Positions 8,184 to 17,679 of a stretch of DNA of 49,116 nt are shown here, one piece after another. A program made the translations under genes and the position numbers. Positions within the stretch are counted from its first letter, which is position 1, and each line of letters begins with the position of its first letter. Source of the DNA: Sphingomonas pruni NBRC 15498 (GTDB lineage Bacteria; Pseudomonadota; Alphaproteobacteria; Sphingomonadales; Sphingomonadaceae); the NCBI RefSeq assembly GCF_001598455.1, contig NZ_BCYZ01000032.1, positions 1 through 49,116 on the forward strand, read 5' to 3'. The notes under the pieces are model-generated. The model was not told where the DNA came from, searched no databases, and was given only the letters and a program-made list of their open reading frames with translations.

Positions 8184-8253
8184 AAGTGCGTCGACGCAAA
8201 TCGCTTCCAATACCGGTATCCACTTTTCAACACGATAGGCTAAGCGGGCGGGG

Positions 8254-9537
8254 ATGCATGGTCGTCCTCGCCCGTTTCTCGTCGCGATCCTGATCGGGCT
8301 GGCCGCGGAGGCGCTGTTCCTGTGGGGCGTCACCATCCCCAGCAAGATCGTGTTCGATGAGATTCACTATGTCCCCGCCGCGCGCGCGCTGCTCGCGCTG
8401 TCGGGACCGGTGAATACAGAGCACCCGCTGCTCGCCAAGGAATTCATCGCCGCTGGGATCGCTCTGTTCGGCGACAATGCGCTGGGCTGGCGTTTCTTCT
8501 CGACCGTCGCCGGCGCCGCGACCGTAATGGGCGTGTTCGCGATCCTGTGGTTGCTTTACGGACGGATGCGGCCGGCGGTGATGGGCGCGATCTTCGCGCT
8601 GCTCAATTTCACCATCTATATCGAAGCGCGGATCGCGATGATCGACCCGTTCCTCGCCGTTTTTACCATCTGGGCGATCGCCGCCATGTTGTGGGCGATG
8701 CGCGCGCCGCCGGGCAAGGTCTGGCCGCGCTGGATCGCCGCGGCGATTCTTTTCGGGTTGGCGGTCGCGGCGAAATGGGCCGCCGCGCCCTATGTAGCCG
8801 GGGCCGGTATCGCCTTCCTCGCCATGCGCTGGCGCGATGCGATGCGAGCGAAGCGTCCCCTCGCGACGGTGTGGTCGGCCGGCGCCCAGCCGCATTGGCC
8901 TGGCCTCGCCGCCTTCCCCGCGCTGCTCGTCTTCGGGCTGGTCTCGATCGCGACTTATTTCCTGACGTTCGCACCCGCCTTCTCCTATCACGACCAGCCG
9001 CTGACCCTCGCCGAGCTGCTGCCTTTCCAGATGACGATGTATGCCGAGCAGACGCAGGTCCTGCCGCATCACACCTATCAATCGGCGTGGTGGACATGGC
9101 CGCTAATCATCCGCCCGATTTGGTATTTCTACGAGCCGTCGGACGGCGCGATGCGCGGCATCCTGATGATCGGCAATCCGGTGATCATGTGGGGCGGTCT
9201 GGTCGCGGTCTTCGCCTGCTTTTGGGGCTGGCTCCGTGCGCGCGACCCCAGGCTGCTGTTCGCCGCAGGGCTGTGGATGGCGAGCTATCTGATCTGGGCG
9301 ATCATCCCCAAGTCGCTCGGCTTCTATTATTACTATTACCTGCCATCGATCTTCCTGTGCATCGCGCTGGCCGCCGCGTTCGACCATTTCGGCAAGGGCA
9401 GGTTCGAGCATTGGGACGAAGGCTTTGCGGTCCTGGCGTTCGGGATCGCGGTCTATTTCTTCCCGATCCTCTCGGCCGCGGCGCTGCCCGGGGAGCAATC
9501 CTTCATGCACTGGATGTGGTTCTCGAGCTGGCCTTAG
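8254..9537 (+). CDS. PMT-type (GT39-like) membrane mannosyltransferase
   Basis: A polytopic membrane protein of 427 residues with about nine hydrophobic segments. The first periplasmic loop carries the acidic pair FDEIHYVPAARALL (D35, E36) and EHPLLAK (about 56-62), the hallmarks of protein O-mannosyltransferases and related GT-C enzymes that use polyprenyl-phosphate sugars. A further loop near the C terminus holds FYYYYYLPSIF. The acceptor (protein or lipid) cannot be told. The gene stands alone between a REPIN-like element and a convergent LysR gene. GCGGGCGGGG precedes the ATG. Confidence 0.85.
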   Translation: MHGRPRPFLVAILIGLAAEALFLWGVTIPSKIVFDEIHYVPAARALLALSGPVNTEHPLLAKEFIAAGIALFGDNALGWRFFSTVAGAATVMGVFAILWLLYGRMRPAVMGAIFALLNFTIYIEARIAMIDPFLAVFTIWAIAAMLWAMRAPPGKVWPRWIAAAILFGLAVAAKWAAAPYVAGAGIAFLAMRWRDAMRAKRPLATVWSAGAQPHWPGLAAFPALLVFGLVSIATYFLTFAPAFSYHDQPLTLAELLPFQMTMYAEQTQVLPHHTYQSAWWTWPLIIRPIWYFYEPSDGAMRGILMIGNPVIMWGGLVAVFACFWGWLRARDPRLLFAAGLWMASYLIWAIIPKSLGFYYYYYLPSIFLCIALAAAFDHFGKGRFEHWDEGFAVLAFGIAVYFFPILSAAALPGEQSFMHWMWFSSWP

Positions 9538-9539
9538 CG

Positions 9540-9604
9540 GAATAGCGGGCGCTATTCGCGCCCGAAGGCCAGCGCGGCCGGCGGCGCGGATTCACTCCGC
9601 GCCG
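9540..9604. terminator. Bidirectional terminator hairpins
   Basis: Between the convergent PMT-type and LysR genes lie two hairpins: GAATAGC/GCTATTC (9540-9557, GGGC loop) and CGGCGCGGA/TCCGCGCCG (9582-9604, five-base loop). Both could terminate transcripts from either side. Confidence 0.5.
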
Positions 9605-9618
9605 GCGCCTCGCCACGA

Positions 9619-10515
9619 CTAAGCCTCCATCGCACCCGCCGGACGGGTAAGTACCTGGAGGAAATGACGACAGGGCAGCGTCAGGTCGGAAACGTGATGA
9701 ACCAGCCACAGCATCATCGTCACATCGGTCAGCGGACGATAGGCCAAGGCAGCCGATTGCAGATTGCATAGCGATTCCGCCAATACCATCACGCCGATGC
9801 CGGCCGCGGTCAGCCCGAATAGCGTCGACACGTCGCTTACCACCTGGGCGACATTGGGCTCTACGCCGCGTTCGCGCATCAACGCCATCAGCTCGCCGGT
9901 GAACAGGCTGCGTTCGGTCGAGTAGAAGACCATGGGTTCGCCGGTCAGATCAAGGAGGTCGACCGTGTCCTGCGCTGCCAGCCGGTGATCGGGCGGCACG
10001 CCGACGAACAATCGTTCGCGAAGGAAGGGCTGCGCGATCAGGTCGCGCGGCAGGACAGGCCTTGCGCGGCTGCGCATGAAGCCGATGTCGAGCAAGCGGT
10101 CGTCGATATCCTCGACCTGGGCACGGCCCGACGCCTCGCGCAGGACGAGCTTCACGTCGGGATAGAGCCGGCGGAACTCGGCGATCGCGCGGGCGATCTC
10201 GGGAATGAACGGGGCCGAGGCGTTGAACCCGATCGCCAGTTCGCCAAGCTCGCCGCGCGCCGCGCCGCGCGCGACCGCCATGGCGTGCTCGGCCTGGCGC
10301 AACGTCGCCCGTGCGGCATCGAGGAACAGCTTGCCGGCGGGAGTCAGCGCGACGCTGCGGCTGGTGCGATCGAGCAAGCGCACCTGCAGTTCGTCTTCCA
10401 ATGCCCGGATTTGCTGGCTGAGCGGCGGCTGCGAAATGCCGAGATGCTTTGCCGCGCGTGCGAAGTGCAGGTCCTCGGCGACGCGGACGAAATAGCGCAG
10501 GTGGCGTAACTCCAT
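9619..10515 (-). CDS. LysR-type transcriptional regulator
   Basis: A standard LysR regulator of 298 residues. The N-terminal helix-turn-helix reads MELRHLRYFVRVAEDLHFAR, AAKHLGISQPPLSQQI and LEDELQVRLLDRTSR, followed by a substrate-binding domain with FIPEIARAIAEFRRLYPDV. The open frame extends 95 residues upstream, but LysR proteins begin at this MELRHLRYF. It is divergent from the RND efflux operon with 166 bases between starts, so it is the obvious candidate to control the pump. The inducer is unknown. Confidence 0.92.
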   Translation of the reverse strand: MELRHLRYFVRVAEDLHFARAAKHLGISQPPLSQQIRALEDELQVRLLDRTSRSVALTPAGKLFLDAARATLRQAEHAMAVARGAARGELGELAIGFNASAPFIPEIARAIAEFRRLYPDVKLVLREASGRAQVEDIDDRLLDIGFMRSRARPVLPRDLIAQPFLRERLFVGVPPDHRLAAQDTVDLLDLTGEPMVFYSTERSLFTGELMALMRERGVEPNVAQVVSDVSTLFGLTAAGIGVMVLAESLCNLQSAALAYRPLTDVTMMLWLVHHVSDLTLPCRHFLQVLTRPAGAMEA

Positions 10516-10525
10516 GATCAAGACG

Positions 10526-10548
10526 TACGGAATATCAATCATGCCGTA
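10526..10548. promoter_or_regulatory. Candidate LysR operator
   Basis: TACGG (10526-10530) and CCGTA (10544-10548) form an inverted repeat with a 13-base AT-rich centre, just upstream of the LysR start. LysR proteins usually bind such interrupted dyads near their own promoter. The assignment is by position and symmetry only. Confidence 0.35.
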
Positions 10549-10681
10549 AACAATATTGGACAGGCGCGGTCGTCGCGCCCACTTCGCCGCAACGCAGCAT
10601 CGGCTTGCCACCGGTGCCATCACAAAGATTGCCGACGGTGCCCCCCGCCCCGCCACCGGCTGTCGAACATGGGAATCGCCG

Positions 10682-13600
10682 ATGATCGGAATCGTCCGCA
10701 TAGCGCTGACGCGACCGCTGACCTTCGTGGTCATGGCCATTCTGATCGCGCTGATCGGCGTGCTGACGGCGGCCCGGACCCCGGTCGACATCTTCCCCAA
10801 TATCCGGGTGCCGGTGATCGCGGTCGCCTGGCAATATAGCGGCCTGCCGCCCGATCAGATGTCGGGGCGCATCATCACGCCGTTCGAGCGCGTGCTGACG
10901 ACCACCGTCAACGATATCGACCATATCGAGAGCCAGTCGATGCCCGGCATCGGCGTGACCAAGATCTATTTCCAGCCCGGCGCCGATATCCGCACCGCCA
11001 CCGCGCAGGTGACCAGCGTGTCGCAGACGGTGCTCAAGCAGCTGCCGCCGGGCGTCACCCCGCCGCTGATCCTCAACTACAACGCCTCGACCGTGCCGAT
11101 CCTGCAGCTCGCTTTGTCGGGCAAGGGTCTGTCGGAGGGCAAGATGTTCGACCTGGCGCAGAACCAGGTCCGCCCCGGCCTGGTGACCGTACCCGGCGCG
11201 GCGATCCCCTATCCTTCGGGCGGACGCCAACGCCAGATCCAGATCGATCTCGACCCCGCCGCGCTTCAGTCCAAGGGACTGTCGGCGCAGGATGTCGGCA
11301 ACGCCATCGCCGCGCAGAACCAGATCAATCCGGTCGGCTTCGCCAAGATCGGCAGCTTCCAGTACAGCGTCGCGCTCAACAACGCGCCGAGCTCCGTCGA
11401 GCAACTCAACAACCTGCCGGTCAAGGTGGTGAACGGCGCCACCATCTATATGCGCGATGTTGCCCATGTCCGCGACGGATCGGCGCCGCAAACCAATGTC
11501 GTCCATGTCGACGGGTCGCGATCGGTGCTGATCACCGTGCTCAAGAACGGCGCCACGTCGACGCTGGCGATCGTCCAGGGAATCAAGGACGCGCTACCCA
11601 ACATCCAGGCGACCTTGCCCAGCGCGCTCAAGATCGTGCCGATCGGCGACCAGTCGCTGTTCGTCAAAGCCGCGGTCGAAGGCGTCATCAAGGAAGGCGC
11701 CATCGCCGCCGCGCTCACATCATTGATGATCATGCTGTTCCTGGGCTCGTGGCGATCGACGGTGATCATCGCGATCTCGATCCCGCTGGCGATCCTGGGC
11801 GCGATCATCGCCTTGTCGGCTACGGGCAACACGCTCAACATCATGACGCTGGGCGGCTTGAGCCTCGCGGTCGGCATCCTGGTCGACGATGCGACGGTGA
11901 CGATCGAGAACATCAACTGGCACCTCGAACAGGGCAAGCCGGTGTTCACTGCGATCATGGACGGCGCGGCGCAGATCGTGACACCGGCGTTCGTGTCGTT
12001 GCTGTGCATCTGCATCGTGTTCGTGCCGATGTTCTTCCTGCCTGGGGTCGCCGGCTTCCTGTTCGTGCCGATGGCGCTGGCGGTGGTGTTCGCGATGATC
12101 ATGTCGTTCATCCTGTCGCGCACCCTGGTGCCGACCATGGCCAACTATCTGCTGAAGCCGCATGCCGGCGACATGCACGCGGCCGGGACGCCGTCTTCGC
12201 GCAACCCGCTGTTCCGTTTCCAGCGCGGCTTCGAGCAGCGATTCGAACGGTTTCGCAAGAGCTATGGCGCGCTGCTCGAACGCGCGCTGGCGACGCCGCG
12301 GCCGTTCGTCATCGGCTTCCTGGCATGCGTCGCGCTGTCTTTCCTGCTGGTGCCGTTCCTGGGCGAGAATTTCTTCCCGTCGGTCGATGCCGGGCAGATG
12401 GCCCTGCATGTCCGTGCGCCAGTCGGATCGCGGATCGAGGATACGTCGGCGCAGTTCGACCGTATCGAACAGCGAATCCGCCAGATCATCCCGGCGGACG
12501 AACTGGTGTCGGTGGTCGACAATATCGGCCTGCCGGTCAGTTCGATCAACACGACCTACAACAACTCGGGAACGGTCGGGCCGCAGGACGGCGACATCCT
12601 GATCCAGCTGACCAAGGATCACCGGCCGACCGACGATTATGTCCGGATGCTGCGCGAGCAATTGCCGCACGACTTCCCCGGCTCGACCTTCTCGTTCCTG
12701 CCCGCCGACATCACCAGCCAGATCCTGAACTTCGGCGCGCCGGCTCCGATCGACGTGGCGATCTCGGGCAAGGACGGCGAAGGCAATGCTGCTTTCGCGC
12801 GCGAAGTGCTGCGCCGGATCAAGGCGATCCCCGGCGTGGCCGACGCCCGCATCCAGCAATCGGCGCGCTATCCACAGCTCAATGTCGATGTCGACCGCAG
12901 CCGGATCGGCCAATATGGCCTGACCGAGCGCGACGTGACCGCCAGCCTAGGCAACTCGCTCGCCGGCTCATCGCAGACCGCGCCGGTCTATTTCCTCGAT
13001 CCGGCCAGCGGCGTGTCGTATCCGGTGGTGGCGCAGACGCCCGAATATCAGGTCGGGTCGATCAGCGACCTCGCCAACGTCCCGGTCACCGGCTCGGCCG
13101 GCGCCAGCCAGATCGTCGGCGGCATCGCCACGATCGGCCGCTCCTACGCCCCGACGGTGGTATCGCACTATAATATCGCGCCGGTAGTCAACGTGTTCGC
13201 GACCACCAACGGGAGAGATCTCGGCGCCGTCGCGGGCGACATCAATCACGTGCTCAAGGACATGAAGGCAAAGGCGCCGAAGGGCACGACTGTCACCCTG
13301 CGCGGCCAATATGCTACAATGAACGCGGCATTTTCGGGCCTCGCCTTTGGCCTGCTCGGCGCGATCGTGCTGATCTACCTGTTGATCGTCGTGAACTTCC
13401 AGTCGTGGCTCGACCCGTTCGTGATCATCACAGCCCTGCCCGGCGCGCTTGCCGGCATCGTCTGGATGCTGTTCGCGACCGGCACGACCCTATCGGTCCC
13501 GGCGCTGACCGGCGCGATCATGTGTATGGGCGTCGCCACCGCCAACTCGATCCTGGTCGTCAGCTTCGCGCGCGAGCGGCTGGCGGAACTGGGCGACGCG

Positions 13601-13867
13601 ACCGCAGCGGCGCTCGACGCCGGGCTGGTCCGCTTCCGCCCCGTTCTGATGACCGCGTTGGCGATGATCATCGGCATGCTGCCAATGGCGCTGGGGCTGG
13701 GCGAAGGCGGCGAGCAGAACGCCCCGCTCGGCCGCGCGGTGATCGGCGGCCTGATGGTCGCGACCTTCGCCACCCTGATGTTCGTCCCCATAATCTTCAG
13801 CCTCGTCCATCGGCGGCACGCCGGAAAAACGGACGCGGCTCCCAAGCTGGAGGAAGCCTATGCCTGA
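10682..13867 (+). CDS. RND efflux permease (inner membrane proton antiporter)
   Basis: This 1061-residue protein has the AcrB/HAE1 layout: TM1 at the N terminus (PLTFVVMAILIALIGVLTAA), a first porter domain, TM2-TM6 from about residue 335, a second periplasmic domain, then TM7-TM12. The paired proton-relay aspartates are seen in TM4 (GILVDDATVTIEN, about D402/D403). Start MIGIVRIALTRPL follows the family; the frame is open 42 residues further up but that part is not conserved-looking. It is the first gene of a three-gene pump operon, overlapping the adaptor by eight bases. Substrates are unknown. Confidence 0.93.
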   Translation: MIGIVRIALTRPLTFVVMAILIALIGVLTAARTPVDIFPNIRVPVIAVAWQYSGLPPDQMSGRIITPFERVLTTTVNDIDHIESQSMPGIGVTKIYFQPGADIRTATAQVTSVSQTVLKQLPPGVTPPLILNYNASTVPILQLALSGKGLSEGKMFDLAQNQVRPGLVTVPGAAIPYPSGGRQRQIQIDLDPAALQSKGLSAQDVGNAIAAQNQINPVGFAKIGSFQYSVALNNAPSSVEQLNNLPVKVVNGATIYMRDVAHVRDGSAPQTNVVHVDGSRSVLITVLKNGATSTLAIVQGIKDALPNIQATLPSALKIVPIGDQSLFVKAAVEGVIKEGAIAAALTSLMIMLFLGSWRSTVIIAISIPLAILGAIIALSATGNTLNIMTLGGLSLAVGILVDDATVTIENINWHLEQGKPVFTAIMDGAAQIVTPAFVSLLCICIVFVPMFFLPGVAGFLFVPMALAVVFAMIMSFILSRTLVPTMANYLLKPHAGDMHAAGTPSSRNPLFRFQRGFEQRFERFRKSYGALLERALATPRPFVIGFLACVALSFLLVPFLGENFFPSVDAGQMALHVRAPVGSRIEDTSAQFDRIEQRIRQIIPADELVSVVDNIGLPVSSINTTYNNSGTVGPQDGDILIQLTKDHRPTDDYVRMLREQLPHDFPGSTFSFLPADITSQILNFGAPAPIDVAISGKDGEGNAAFAREVLRRIKAIPGVADARIQQSARYPQLNVDVDRSRIGQYGLTERDVTASLGNSLAGSSQTAPVYFLDPASGVSYPVVAQTPEYQVGSISDLANVPVTGSAGASQIVGGIATIGRSYAPTVVSHYNIAPVVNVFATTNGRDLGAVAGDINHVLKDMKAKAPKGTTVTLRGQYATMNAAFSGLAFGLLGAIVLIYLLIVVNFQSWLDPFVIITALPGALAGIVWMLFATGTTLSVPALTGAIMCMGVATANSILVVSFARERLAELGDATAAALDAGLVRFRPVLMTALAMIIGMLPMALGLGEGGEQNAPLGRAVIGGLMVATFATLMFVPIIFSLVHRRHAGKTDAAPKLEEAYA

Positions 13868-14999
13868 CGGCGACGGCCCCAATCTGAAACGCACCGGCAT
13901 CATCGCCGCGGTGGCCGCCATCGCAGTGGTCGGCATCGGCATCGGCACCCGCGTCCATTCGCAGGCGCAGCTCGCGACCTGGACGCACGACCAGTCGACC
14001 CCGACAGTCACCGTGATTCATGCCAAGCCGAGCGCGGCGACCACCGCACTGACCTTGCCCGCGACGCTCCAGGCGTTGCAAAGCGCGCCGATCTACGCCC
14101 GGACCAGCGGCTATATCCGCAAATGGTTCGTCGATATTGGCGACACTGTCGGGCGCGGCCAATTGCTGGCGGTGATCGACGCGCCGGAGGTCGACCAGCA
14201 ACTCGCCGCGGCCCGCGCCGACCTTCAGACGGCGCGCGCCAACCAGCAACTCGCCGCGACCACCGCGACACGCTGGCAGACGATGCTGGGCAAGGACGCG
14301 GTGTCGAAGCAGGAAACCGACGAGAAGGTCGGCGACCTCGCCGCCAAATCGGCCGTCGCCAATGCCGCCCGCGCCAATGTCAGCCGGCTGCAATATCAGC
14401 AGGGATTCACCCGGCTGACCGCGCCGTTCGCCGGCGTGGTGACGACGCGCTCGACCGATATCGGCGCGCTCGTGACGGCGGGCAGCGCCGCCAGCGCGCC
14501 GCTATTCACGGTATCGGACGTCAGCAAGATCCGCGCCTTCGTGAAAGTGCCCCAGGCCTATTCGGCGCAGGTCCATCCGGGCATGGAAGTCCAGCTGACC
14601 CTGCCGGAATATCCCGGCCGCACGTTCAAGGCGGTGATGACGCGGTCCGCCGATGCGGTCGATACCAGCTCGGGTACGGTGCTGGTCGAATTGCTCGCCG
14701 ACAATGGCGACCGCGCACTGAAGCCGGGTGCCTATTCGCAGGCGACCTTCCCGATCGGCCGCGCCGGCGCTGCCGTCGAGCTCCCTGCCAGCGCGATGAT
14801 CATCGGCAAGAATGGTACCCAGGTCGCGGTGCTGGATGCCGGTGGCAAGGTCCGGCTCAAGACGGTGACGATCGGCCGCGATCTGGGCGACCGCGTCCAG
14901 ATCAGCGCGGGCCTGACGCCGGCCGATCAGGTGATCGACAACCCGCCCGACTCGATCCAGTCGGGCGACAAGGTGCAGGTCGCGCGCGGTGGCAAATAG
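13860..14999 (+). CDS. RND periplasmic adaptor (membrane fusion protein, HlyD family)
   Basis: A 379-residue adaptor with an N-terminal membrane anchor (about residues 12-30), a biotinyl-lipoyl-like half motif (SGYIRKWFVDIGDTVGRGQLL), an alpha-hairpin (QQLAAARADLQTARANQQLA), the second lipoyl half (LTAPFAGVVTTRSTDIGALV) and beta-barrel and membrane-proximal domains. It links the permease at 10682 to the outer membrane factor at 14989. The ATG overlaps the permease stop by eight bases, and its own stop overlaps the next start. Confidence 0.92.
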   Translation: MPDGDGPNLKRTGIIAAVAAIAVVGIGIGTRVHSQAQLATWTHDQSTPTVTVIHAKPSAATTALTLPATLQALQSAPIYARTSGYIRKWFVDIGDTVGRGQLLAVIDAPEVDQQLAAARADLQTARANQQLAATTATRWQTMLGKDAVSKQETDEKVGDLAAKSAVANAARANVSRLQYQQGFTRLTAPFAGVVTTRSTDIGALVTAGSAASAPLFTVSDVSKIRAFVKVPQAYSAQVHPGMEVQLTLPEYPGRTFKAVMTRSADAVDTSSGTVLVELLADNGDRALKPGAYSQATFPIGRAGAAVELPASAMIIGKNGTQVAVLDAGGKVRLKTVTIGRDLGDRVQISAGLTPADQVIDNPPDSIQSGDKVQVARGGK

Positions 15000-16386
15000 G
15001 CGCCTCATCGCTTTGTCGCTGGCCTTGCTCGGCGGGTGCTCGCTGGCGCCCGCCTATCAGCGTCCGGCGACCGACACGCCCGCGGCCTTCAGGGAAGCGC
15101 CGTGGCAGCCGGCGGGCAGCGACGTCGCTCCATCCGGCAAATGGTGGGAGGCCTTCGGCGACCCCGCGCTGACGGCGCTCGAAGAGCGGATCGACAAAGG
15201 CAATTTCGATCTCGCTGCCGCGTCGGCACGCTATCAGCAGGCAATTGGCGCCGCGCGCCAGGCGCGTGGCGACCTGTTCCCGCAAGTCGGCGCGTCGACC
15301 AGCATCGAGCGCCAGCGCCAGTCGGCGAACCGCCCCAACAGTCCGGGCCGACCCAGCACGTTCACCGACAAGGCGATCGGCGCGTCGCTCTCCTTTGAGC
15401 TCGATTTGTTCGGCCAGGTGCGCAATCGCGTCGCCGCGGGCGACGCATCGGCCAAGGCCGCGGCGTTCGATGTCGACGGCATCCGGCTGGGCCTGCAGAC
15501 CCAGCTGGCCTCGACCTATTTCGATCTGCGCGGGCTCGACGCGCGGATCACATTGCTCAAGCAGACGGTCGCGTCCTATCAGCGCGCCTTCGACCTCACC
15601 GATACGCGGCATTCCGGCGGGATCGCCTCGGGGATCGACGTCAGCCGCGCGCAGACGCAATTGTCGAGCGCCAAGTCCGAATTATCCACGGTCGAGATCG
15701 ACCGTGCACAGGACGAGCACGCCATCGCCGTATTGGTCGGCGAAGCGCCGGAGACCTTCGCCATCGCCGTTGCCGACCAGCAGCCGCGGCCGCCGGTCAT
15801 TGCCGCCGGCCTGCCCTCGACCCTGCTCGAGCGGCGCCCGGATATCGCCGCTGCCGAACGCCGTGTCGCCGCCGCTAATGCCGAGATCGGCGTCGCGAAG
15901 GCCGCGCTGTTTCCGAACATCACCTTGGGCGGAGCGGCGGGATATGAAGCGGCCGGCGGCAGCTGGCTGAGCGCGCCGAGCACGTTCTGGGCGCTGGGCC
16001 CGTTACAGGCGGTGCTGTCGATCTTCGACGGCGGCAAGCGGCGCGCCGGGGTCAAGATCGTCCGCGCGCAATATGACGAAGCCGCCGCCAATTACCGCCA
16101 GACCGTGCTGACGGCGTTCCGCGAGGTCGAGGACGATCTCGCGGCGCAGCGCTTGCTGATCGCGGGCGAAGCGGATCAGGCGCAGGCGACGCGCGCGGCG
16201 GAGCGGACGCGCGATCTCGCTTTGACCCGGTATCACGACGGAGCGTCGGACTATCTCGAGGTCGTGCTCGCCCAAACGGCGGCATTGGATGCGGAGCGTA
16301 GCCTGTTGCAGCTGCGCGCGCGGCAGCTCCAGGTGGCTAGCGATACGTTCCGGGCGTTGGGCGGGGGTTACCGGGTCACGCCCTGA
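14989..16386 (+). CDS. RND outer membrane factor, NodT family lipoprotein
   Basis: This 465-residue TolC-like channel has a lipoprotein signal (LIALSLALLGGCSLAPAY, with the lipobox cysteine near residue 17), two repeated helical halves, and the family signatures SLSFELDLFGQVRNRV and LLERRPDIAAAERRVAAANA. It completes the tripartite pump. The GTG start lies within the adaptor gene (11-base overlap), the best in-frame start because the signal peptide begins there. A REPIN-like element follows seven bases after the stop. Confidence 0.92.
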   Translation: MANRRLIALSLALLGGCSLAPAYQRPATDTPAAFREAPWQPAGSDVAPSGKWWEAFGDPALTALEERIDKGNFDLAAASARYQQAIGAARQARGDLFPQVGASTSIERQRQSANRPNSPGRPSTFTDKAIGASLSFELDLFGQVRNRVAAGDASAKAAAFDVDGIRLGLQTQLASTYFDLRGLDARITLLKQTVASYQRAFDLTDTRHSGGIASGIDVSRAQTQLSSAKSELSTVEIDRAQDEHAIAVLVGEAPETFAIAVADQQPRPPVIAAGLPSTLLERRPDIAAAERRVAAANAEIGVAKAALFPNITLGGAAGYEAAGGSWLSAPSTFWALGPLQAVLSIFDGGKRRAGVKIVRAQYDEAAANYRQTVLTAFREVEDDLAAQRLLIAGEADQAQATRAAERTRDLALTRYHDGASDYLEVVLAQTAALDAERSLLQLRARQLQVASDTFRALGGGYRVTP

Positions 16387-16392
16387 TCTCTA

Positions 16393-16496
16393 ACGCCTCC
16401 CCGGCGAAGGCCGGGGCCCAGTTTCGTGACATAGCGACGGCATCCCACTGCTTTCAATGCGTCGCGACTGGGCCCCGGCCTTCGCCGGGGAGGCGT
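16393..16496. repeat. REPIN-like inverted repeat, copy 1
   Basis: Perfect 30-base inverted repeat (16393-16422 with 16467-16496). Each arm folds on its own as CCCCGGC-GAAG-GCCGGGG. It separates the convergent efflux operon and glycosyltransferase gene and may end both transcripts. The spacer shares GGCATCCC and GTCGCGACTGGG with the copy at 46683. Confidence 0.85.
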
Positions 16497-16578
16497 GATT
16501 TTCGACGGAGCCAAGTAACGAAGTGCGCCCGGCGCGAAGTGAATTTGCGCCGTCGGTCGGCGCTTTGCTGCGCTGAGC

Positions 16579-17679
16579 CTAGTACCTCCCCCAAACGAAC
16601 TTGCTCGACAGCGCGTAATTCCACACCGCGCCGACCAATACGCCGACCATCGCCGACGCCGCCCAGCTGCCGTCGCGGAAATCGTACAGGAACCCGGCTA
16701 CACCGACATTGGCGACCAGTCCGACCGCGCACACCGCGCAAAACGAAATCCAGCCGTCGACGAGCTGGCGCACGCCCTTCAACCGACGGTCGCGATAGGT
16801 CAGCGCATTGTTGAGGAAGAAATTGCCCGTCATCGCGGCGAGTGCGGCGATGATCTGGCTGGTCAGGAAATGCACGTTGAGCACGAACATCGCGAAGGTC
16901 AGCACCGCCATGTGCACGCCGACACCGATCGCGCCGATCGCCGAGAACATCGCGAAGCGCACCGGGATGACGCGCCCGAACATACGGTCGTAAAGCGCGA
17001 TCAGATATTCCATCGCGACGACGTGATCGAGCTTGCTCTCGCCCGCGGTGCGGACGCGGAAGGTATAAGGCAGTTCACGGAAATGGAGCGGGCGCGGCGA
17101 CCCCGTCATGATGTCGAGCAGGATCTTGAAGCCGATTGCCGCGAGGCGCGGCGCGAGATTGCGCACGATCTCGGTGCGGATCATGAAGAAGCCGCTCATC
17201 GGGTCGCTGAGATCGGCCTCGAGCACATGCCGCGCGAGCCTGGTCGCCAGCGCTGATTTGGCGACGCGATCCTTGTCCCATTCGCCCGTGCCGCCGCCAT
17301 CCACGAACCGCGACCCGATCACCACGTCGAGCGTCGGGTCGTCGTGCAGCGCCTTGACCATGGCCGGCAGAATCGTCTCGTCATGCTGAAGGTCGCCATC
17401 GATCACCGCGACCAACGGCGCGGCGGTCGCCAGCATCCCTTCGATACAGGCCGAGGACAGGCCACGCCGTCCGATCCGCTGGATCACGCGCACGCGGCGA
17501 TCGACCCGCGCCAGTTCGCGCGCCGCATCCGCGGTGCCGTCGGGACTGTCGTCGTCGACGAAGATCGCTTCCCAGGCGACGTGCTTCAGCGCCTCGTCGA
17601 GCTTGGCGACCAGCACGGGCACGTTGCGACGCTCGTTGAACGTCGGAATGACGACCGCGAGGTCGAGCAGGTCGCTCAC
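16579..17679 (-). CDS. Glycosyltransferase family 2 fused to a GtrA-like membrane domain
   Basis: Residues about 1-230 are a dolichyl-phosphate-mannose-synthase-like GT2 domain: [49 protein letters not shown] and MSGFF. Residues about 245-366 add four membrane segments of the GtrA type. Such fusions make and flip polyprenyl-phosphate sugars, which would serve GT-C enzymes such as the PMT-type protein at 8254 (inference). The GTG start overlaps the leuB stop as GTGA. The open frame continues far upstream only because it runs antiparallel to nothing conserved; that part is a shadow of leuB. Confidence 0.87.
   Translation of the reverse strand: MSDLLDLAVVIPTFNERRNVPVLVAKLDEALKHVAWEAIFVDDDSPDGTADAARELARVDRRVRVIQRIGRRGLSSACIEGMLATAAPLVAVIDGDLQHDETILPAMVKALHDDPTLDVVIGSRFVDGGGTGEWDKDRVAKSALATRLARHVLEADLSDPMSGFFMIRTEIVRNLAPRLAAIGFKILLDIMTGSPRPLHFRELPYTFRVRTAGESKLDHVVAMEYLIALYDRMFGRVIPVRFAMFSAIGAIGVGVHMAVLTFAMFVLNVHFLTSQIIAALAAMTGNFFLNNALTYRDRRLKGVRQLVDGWISFCAVCAVGLVANVGVAGFLYDFRDGSWAASAMVGVLVGAVWNYALSSKFVWGRY

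Noticed and set aside
11720..12913. A 397-codon minus-strand frame opposite the RND permease
   Set aside because: Composition is shadow-like (long runs of R, D, H, Q), and it overlaps conserved permease sequence throughout.
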